From: an uncultured Collinsella sp.
GTDB taxonomy: Bacteria > Actinomycetota > Coriobacteriia > Coriobacteriales > Coriobacteriaceae
Reading direction: 5' to 3'
Length of the DNA stretch: 36,859 nucleotides
NCBI GenBank assembly: GCA_900552395.1
Contig: URZJ01000002.1
Coordinates: 1-36,859, forward strand
A program made the position numbers and the translations under genes. The notes beneath the pieces are model-generated. The model saw nothing but the letters and a program-made list of their open reading frames with translations, did not search any database and was not told the DNA's origin. Positions 33,255 to 36,859 of the stretch are shown piece by piece (within the stretch, counting starts at the first letter, position 1; each line of letters begins with the position of its first letter).

Positions 33255-35111
33255 TTAGCAGCCCTCCTTTGCGCAAGTGGATGCCGGGGCAGCCGGGGCG
33301 GACGCGGGCGACGCGCTCCCCTGCTGGCCCTCGAGCTCCTCGCGACGAAGCTGCGACTGGCAAATCTCGCGATAGAGCTGGCAGTTTGCGTACAGCTCGT
33401 CGTGCGTGCCCAGGCCCGCGACCGAGCCGTGATCGAGCACGCAGATCATGTCGGCGTCGCGCACGGTCGAGACGCGCTGGCTCACAATCACCGTGGTCAG
33501 CGGCAGCCCACCCTCGGCGGCACCGCGCATGCTTCGTTCGCGAATGGCATGGCGAAGCGCCGCATCGGTCTTAAAGTCGAGCGCCGAGGCGGAATCGTCC
33601 ATGATCAATATCTGAGGCGAGCCCACCAGGGCGCGCGCGATGGTCAGGCGCTGGCGTTGGCCACCGCTGAAGTTCTTACCGCCCGCCTCGACCGGAGCAT
33701 CTAAGCCCTGCTGCTTGTTACGCACGAACTCGCTGGCCTGCGCCATATCGAGCGCCGCCCAGAGCTCCTCGTCGGTCGCCGACTCGTCACGCCAGGTCAG
33801 GTTGCTGCGGATCGTGCCGCTCACCAGCGACGCGCGTTGCGGGACGGCCGCGACCACATGGCGCAGCTGATCGAGCGGCCAGGCACGCACGTCGGAGCCC
33901 ATCACGCTCACGCTGCCGGTGCTCGCATCGTACAGGCGCGAGATAAGCGAGACGAGTGTGGACTTGCCGCTGCCCGTGCCGCCGATAACGCCGAGCGTCT
34001 TGCCCAGTGGGAGTTCCAGGGTCACATCGTCGACGGCGTTGGCAGCGCCCGCGCCAAACGAAAAACTCGCATGGTCAAAGCTCAGCGCAAAAACGGGAGT
34101 GGCACCACTTGTCAGCTCGCTCGGCTCGGGCAGTGCGACCGGCTGGTTGCCCTCGTCGGTGATGCTCGGCACGCAATTGAGCACCTCGTTGATACGCGAC
34201 GCACTGGCGCTCGCCTTGGTAAAGACCACAACCAGGTTGGCGACGTACACGATGGAGGTCAGGGTCTGCGTCATGTAGTTCACAAACGCCATGACCTGAC
34301 CCTGCGTGAGCTCACCCACGTTGACCTGGATGCCACCCACCCACAGGATGGCGCACACGCCCAGGTTCATCACCAAAAACGTGACGGGATTAAGGATCGA
34401 CGAGAGCTTACCCACCGCGATGGCAGTATTGGCCTGGTCATCGGCAGCTTGGGCAAAGCGCTCGCGCTCGTGGTCCTCGCGCACGAAGGCGCGAACAACG
34501 CGGGCGCCCGAAAGCCCCTCGCGGCAGATAAGCGCGATGCGGTCGAGCTTTGCCTGCAGCTGCTTGTAGTACGGGATGCAGCGCGCCATGACAAACCAAA
34601 ACACCAGGCCGATAGCGGGCGTGCAGATCAAAAAGATGATGCCGAGCTTAAGGTCGATGGCAAGGGCCGCGCACATGGAGCCCACCGCCAGGAAAGGCCA
34701 GCGGATGAGCATACGCACGCCCAGCGCCACGGCGAGCTGCACCTGGTTGACGTCGTTGGTAATGCGGGTGATGAGCGACGGCGTGCCGAAGCGGTCGAGC
34801 TCGGCGTAACTCAGCTTGTTGATGTGCCCGTAGAGCGCGCCGCGGATGTCGGTGCCCATGCCCTGCGAGGTGAGCGCCGCCATCTTTTGGCAGACGAGCG
34901 TAAACGAGATGCCGATCACAGCCATGGCGGCGAGCACCACGCCGTAGTGGACAACGGCGTTCACATCGTGCGCGCCAATGCCCTTATCGATCATCTGGGC
35001 AATCACCAGCGGCGTCAGCAGGTCAAAGATCACTTCGATCAACTTGCACGCAGGGCCGATCACCATATATCGGCGAAACTTACCACCAAAACGCCTGAGC
35101 AACTCAATCAT
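33255..35111 (-). CDS. ABC exporter half-transporter, degenerate-site subunit
   Basis: This 618-residue partner has six membrane helices (about 15-310) and an ATPase domain with Walker A GGTGSGKSTL and a canonical signature (FSGGQ). The Walker B catalytic Glu is replaced by Asp (IMDDSAS) and the switch His by Gln (IVSQRVSTV). These changes are typical of the non-hydrolytic half in heterodimeric exporters. The C-terminus ends in an Ala/Pro/Ser-rich tail with two cysteines. Start MIELLRR at 35111 was chosen because AGGGAG lies 9 bases before it and a predicted promoter lies within the longer frame. It is the first gene of the two-gene operon. Confidence 0.93.
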   Translation of the reverse strand: MIELLRRFGGKFRRYMVIGPACKLIEVIFDLLTPLVIAQMIDKGIGAHDVNAVVHYGVVLAAMAVIGISFTLVCQKMAALTSQGMGTDIRGALYGHINKLSYAELDRFGTPSLITRITNDVNQVQLAVALGVRMLIRWPFLAVGSMCAALAIDLKLGIIFLICTPAIGLVFWFVMARCIPYYKQLQAKLDRIALICREGLSGARVVRAFVREDHERERFAQAADDQANTAIAVGKLSSILNPVTFLVMNLGVCAILWVGGIQVNVGELTQGQVMAFVNYMTQTLTSIVYVANLVVVFTKASASASRINEVLNCVPSITDEGNQPVALPEPSELTSGATPVFALSFDHASFSFGAGAANAVDDVTLELPLGKTLGVIGGTGSGKSTLVSLISRLYDASTGSVSVMGSDVRAWPLDQLRHVVAAVPQRASLVSGTIRSNLTWRDESATDEELWAALDMAQASEFVRNKQQGLDAPVEAGGKNFSGGQRQRLTIARALVGSPQILIMDDSASALDFKTDAALRHAIRERSMRGAAEGGLPLTTVIVSQRVSTVRDADMICVLDHGSVAGLGTHDELYANCQLYREICQSQLRREELEGQQGSASPASAPAAPASTCAKEGC

Positions 35112-35155
35112 GTATAGGCGCTCCCTATCATCATCCACATTCAATTCGAACCATG

Positions 35156-35185
35156 ATAGTACCGCCACCCCAAAAGAAGCGTAAA
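35156..35185 (-). promoter_or_regulatory. predicted promoter of the ABC exporter operon
   Basis: On the minus strand TTTACG (plus 35180-35185), an 18-base spacer and TACTAT (plus 35156-35161) give a moderate sigma-70-type promoter. Its predicted start near 35149 leaves a leader of about 38 bases before the ATG at 35111. Confidence 0.45.
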
Positions 35186-35260
35186 CAACTCGTCATTTCT
35201 AACGGGATTCAGTTTTCAGAGGAGCATACGCGCACACCCAGCCAGTGGCGGGCCAATCGC

Positions 35261-35287
35261 TTGGTATACTTACATTAGTGCTACCAA
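35261..35287 (+). promoter_or_regulatory. extended -10 box within a TTGGTA/TACCAA dyad
   Basis: TGGTATACT (35262-35270) is a good extended -10 box upstream of the LANTG surface protein. It is enclosed in an inverted repeat (TTGGTA at 35261-35266, TACCAA at 35282-35287), so a bound regulator would cover the promoter. The -35 region is poor, as expected for extended -10 promoters. Confidence 0.5.
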
Positions 35288-35320
35288 GTTAGTCGCCGAC
35301 CCTTGAAATGAGGTGCCGAG

Positions 35321-36289
35321 ATGAACGACATTCTCGCGAGAAGAGCAAGACGAGCAACCTTGGGCATCGCCCTTTCCGCGGCACTTATCGCGGGAATCGC
35401 CCCCGCAACGGCGATCGCGGCGGAAACCAGCTCCCCCACCGGTGCAGTTGCCTTGCAGACGGAAGACGCGGCCGCCGCAAAAGAAAGAGCGTATGCAGCC
35501 ATGCAGGAAGCGCTCAAAAACCTCGAGGTCGCAAAAGACGCCGCAAGTCCTGAGAAAATTGCGGTAATCGATGATGACATTGCCGCTTTTCAAGAGATCT
35601 ACGACATGGTGGTGACGGAAGCCGCCAAACGGAGGGAACGCCTTCCCGCCATGCAAGCGAACGTCGGTGCAGCCCAAGCCAAATACGATGAGGCCCACTA
35701 CCGGACAAGCGGCCTTCAGGCAGAATTAAATAAGGCAATCGACGACGGAGCTTCTAACGAAACTATTAAGCAGTTGCGAAGTGAGATCATGTCGGCAGAA
35801 AGGCGAGAAAAATCTTGTGAAGATGATCTTCACCACTGCCAACGCCGGCTCGAAAGCCAGGAAAAACAGGTTCAGTATTTCGAAAGTGAGGCAGAGGAAG
35901 CCAAAGCCCACATCGATGAGGACGTAGCCAAGCGAGATGCGCTCCTTAGCGATTTGGAAAAGGCGCAAGCGGCCTATGACGACGCCTGCAAGGCATACGA
36001 AGAGGCAAAGGCCGCGGCAGACAAGGCCACCTCGCCCGAGATAACGAAACCCGCCGAGACGACAAAACCCTCCAGCTCAGCGCAGCCGGCCGAAACGGCA
36101 CAGCCCGCCAGCTCGCCCGCGACCGGCAAATACGCTCCATCGAGCTCCACCAAGCAAGCAGATACGACCGACGGCAAGCTCGCGAACACGGGCGACACAG
36201 CGCCGAGCGCAATCACACTCGCAGGAATCGCCGCCGCAGGGTTCGGAATAGCCACCGCGGGTGTGCGCCGCATCAAGAACTCAAGGTAG
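35321..36289 (+). CDS. coiled-coil wall-anchored surface protein with LANTG signal
   Basis: This 322-residue surface protein has a signal peptide (about 1-34, ending TAIAA, then ETSS) and a long charged, helical region rich in Ala, Glu and Lys (about 48-236) with coiled-coil character. A Thr/Pro/Ser-rich wall-spanning linker follows (about 237-285). The sorting signal has LANTGD at 287-292, a hydrophobic helix, and RRIKNSR at the end. The ATG has GAGGTG 5-10 bases upstream. LAxTG instead of LPxTG suggests a class-E-like actinobacterial sortase, not encoded in this window. It is a single-gene unit with a strong terminator. It might be an adhesin or spacer protein; no specific family is recognised. 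Confidence 0.88.
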   Translation: MNDILARRARRATLGIALSAALIAGIAPATAIAAETSSPTGAVALQTEDAAAAKERAYAAMQEALKNLEVAKDAASPEKIAVIDDDIAAFQEIYDMVVTEAAKRRERLPAMQANVGAAQAKYDEAHYRTSGLQAELNKAIDDGASNETIKQLRSEIMSAERREKSCEDDLHHCQRRLESQEKQVQYFESEAEEAKAHIDEDVAKRDALLSDLEKAQAAYDDACKAYEEAKAAADKATSPEITKPAETTKPSSSAQPAETAQPASSPATGKYAPSSSTKQADTTDGKLANTGDTAPSAITLAGIAAAGFGIATAGVRRIKNSR

Positions 36290-36333
36290 CTACCAGCGAA
36301 CGTCGCCTTTGCCAATCCGCAAGCCCAAAATCA

Positions 36334-36380
36334 AAAGAGGCCCCGCTTCCCCAACTCAAACGAAGGAAGCGGGCCTCTTT
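36334..36380. terminator. intrinsic terminator of the LANTG protein gene
   Basis: A strong stem (AGAGGCCCCGCTTCC / GGAAGCGGGCCTCT with a loop of about 13 bases) is flanked by A's on the left and followed by TTT on the right, 45 bases beyond the stop. It could work in both directions. The remaining non-coding stretch to 36520 shows no recognisable feature. Confidence 0.85.
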
Positions 36381-36520
36381 ACTTGTTAAAACAGATGCCA
36401 ACGCCGCCGTCTCTTGAACCACGCAGCCATCAATACCCAGACAACACTAGCAAGCCGCATTCCTTAAGGGATAGATTTAATTAGACTAACGCGCCTTTAC
36501 GGGTGATTTTTGGACGACGG

Positions 36521-36615
36521 GGCCCGGCCGGCGACGAGGCATTTGGTAGTCGAGCGATCCCGCAGGCGCAGCCGAGGACCAGCGAGACACCAAATACCTC
36601 GTCGCCGGCCGGGCC
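36521..36615. repeat. large hairpin with 27-bp arms
   Basis: Arms at 36521-36547 and 36589-36615 pair at 26 of 27 positions (outer bases GGCCCGGCCGGCGACGAGG) around a 41-base loop. It sits between the LANTG gene terminator and the SRP RNA terminator. No T-run and no open frame support a terminator or a gene, and it may be a mobile palindromic repeat. Confidence 0.8.
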
Positions 36616-36628
36616 ATGTCGCGGCACC

Positions 36629-36647
36629 AAAAAAGCGCCCGTGCGCT
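36629..36647 (-). terminator. terminator of the SRP RNA gene
   Basis: On the minus strand AGCGCACGGGCGCT is followed by TTTTTT, a compact intrinsic terminator that overlaps the closing end of the SRP RNA helix. Confidence 0.7.
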
Positions 36648-36745
36648 CGATGGATTCGGATGCCCGACAGAGGCTCCTTATGGCTGCTTCCTTCCGGACC
36701 TGACCAGATTCGGAACATGTCGTCATCCGAACCCATCGAACGCGC
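36641..36745 (-). ncRNA. ffs: signal recognition particle RNA, small bacterial (4.5S) type
   Basis: The minus strand carries the conserved SRP Alu-less domain IV core CAGGTCCGGAAGGAAGCAGC (plus about 36672-36692). It is enclosed by a long helix whose ends (plus 36648-36662 and 36724-36738) pair along 15 bases with one wobble and continue outward with one mismatch to 36641/36745. The length of about 105-113 bases fits the short bacterial form that binds Ffh. A promoter (36760-36788) and terminator (36629-36647) flank it, so it is an independent unit. Ends are approximate. Confidence 0.93.
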
Positions 36746-36759
36746 TAGGCGCTCGGTAT

Positions 36760-36788
36760 ATCTTACCTGCTCCCGCCCGCCACGGCAA
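36760..36788 (-). promoter_or_regulatory. promoter of the SRP RNA gene
   Basis: On the minus strand TTGCCG (plus 36783-36788), a 17-base spacer and TAAGAT (plus 36760-36765) form a well-spaced promoter. Transcription would start near 36753, about eight bases before the helix of the RNA. Confidence 0.65.
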
Positions 36789-36821
36789 GTGGGGCGAACC
36801 CATCGGATGGATTCGCCCCAC
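36789..36821. other. 10-bp perfect hairpin upstream of the SRP RNA promoter
   Basis: GTGGGGCGAA and its exact complement TTCGCCCCAC enclose 13 bases and abut the -35 box of the SRP RNA promoter. It may be an operator-like dyad or the end of a neighbouring transcript. Confidence 0.45.
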
Positions 36822-36859
36822 TCGTCCATATCGCTAGCGGCGCCTGCGGTACAGGACCG

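Overview
The window looks like chromosomal DNA of a high-GC member of the Coriobacteriia, most likely Collinsella or a close relative. This is inferred from the gene types, the LAxTG-type cell-wall sorting signals and the style of the palindromic intergenic repeats. No rRNA or marker gene is present to prove it.

Region 1 (36-9036) is a carbohydrate locus. A leftward operon encodes an MFS permease, a class II ketose-bisphosphate-type aldolase, a complete mannose-family PTS permease (IIA, IIB, IIC, IID), an aldo/keto reductase and an alpha/beta hydrolase. It diverges from a MurR/RpiR-type regulator and a Cof-type HAD phosphatase. The 300-bp gap between the two units is full of TGAAA/TTTCA palindromes that are likely operators. 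The sugar is not identifiable from sequence.

Region 2 (9089-20196) is mostly housekeeping. It holds a 49-residue membrane peptide gene, a fused RlmKL-like rRNA methyltransferase whose N-terminal catalytic motif is lost, a KdpDE-like two-component system with a shortened KdpD directly downstream of a Kup potassium transporter, a nitroreductase, and an LTA-synthase-like membrane phosphotransferase. Palindromic elements and terminators separate these units.

Region 3 (20197-30440) is the most unusual part. A leftward operon encodes an ER/SipW-type signal peptidase, three small secreted proteins with TasA/camelysin-style signal peptides, a very large secreted beta-helix/B-repeat protein interrupted by one in-frame TAA, and a LAATG-anchored protein. 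It resembles the sipW-tasA fibre system of Bacillus, with added giant and wall-anchored components. The operon is bracketed by two directly oriented arrays of hairpins with an exact 62-bp period (five units on the left, four on the right). The left array is itself flanked by two inverted, roughly 130-bp cruciform modules.

Region 4 (30449-36859) holds a flavodoxin-like gene with four 23-bp direct repeats upstream, an asymmetric heterodimeric ABC exporter, a coiled-coil LANTG surface protein, a near-perfect 27-bp-arm hairpin, and the small SRP RNA gene on the minus strand. No tRNA, rRNA, insertion sequence, transposase or CRISPR array was found.
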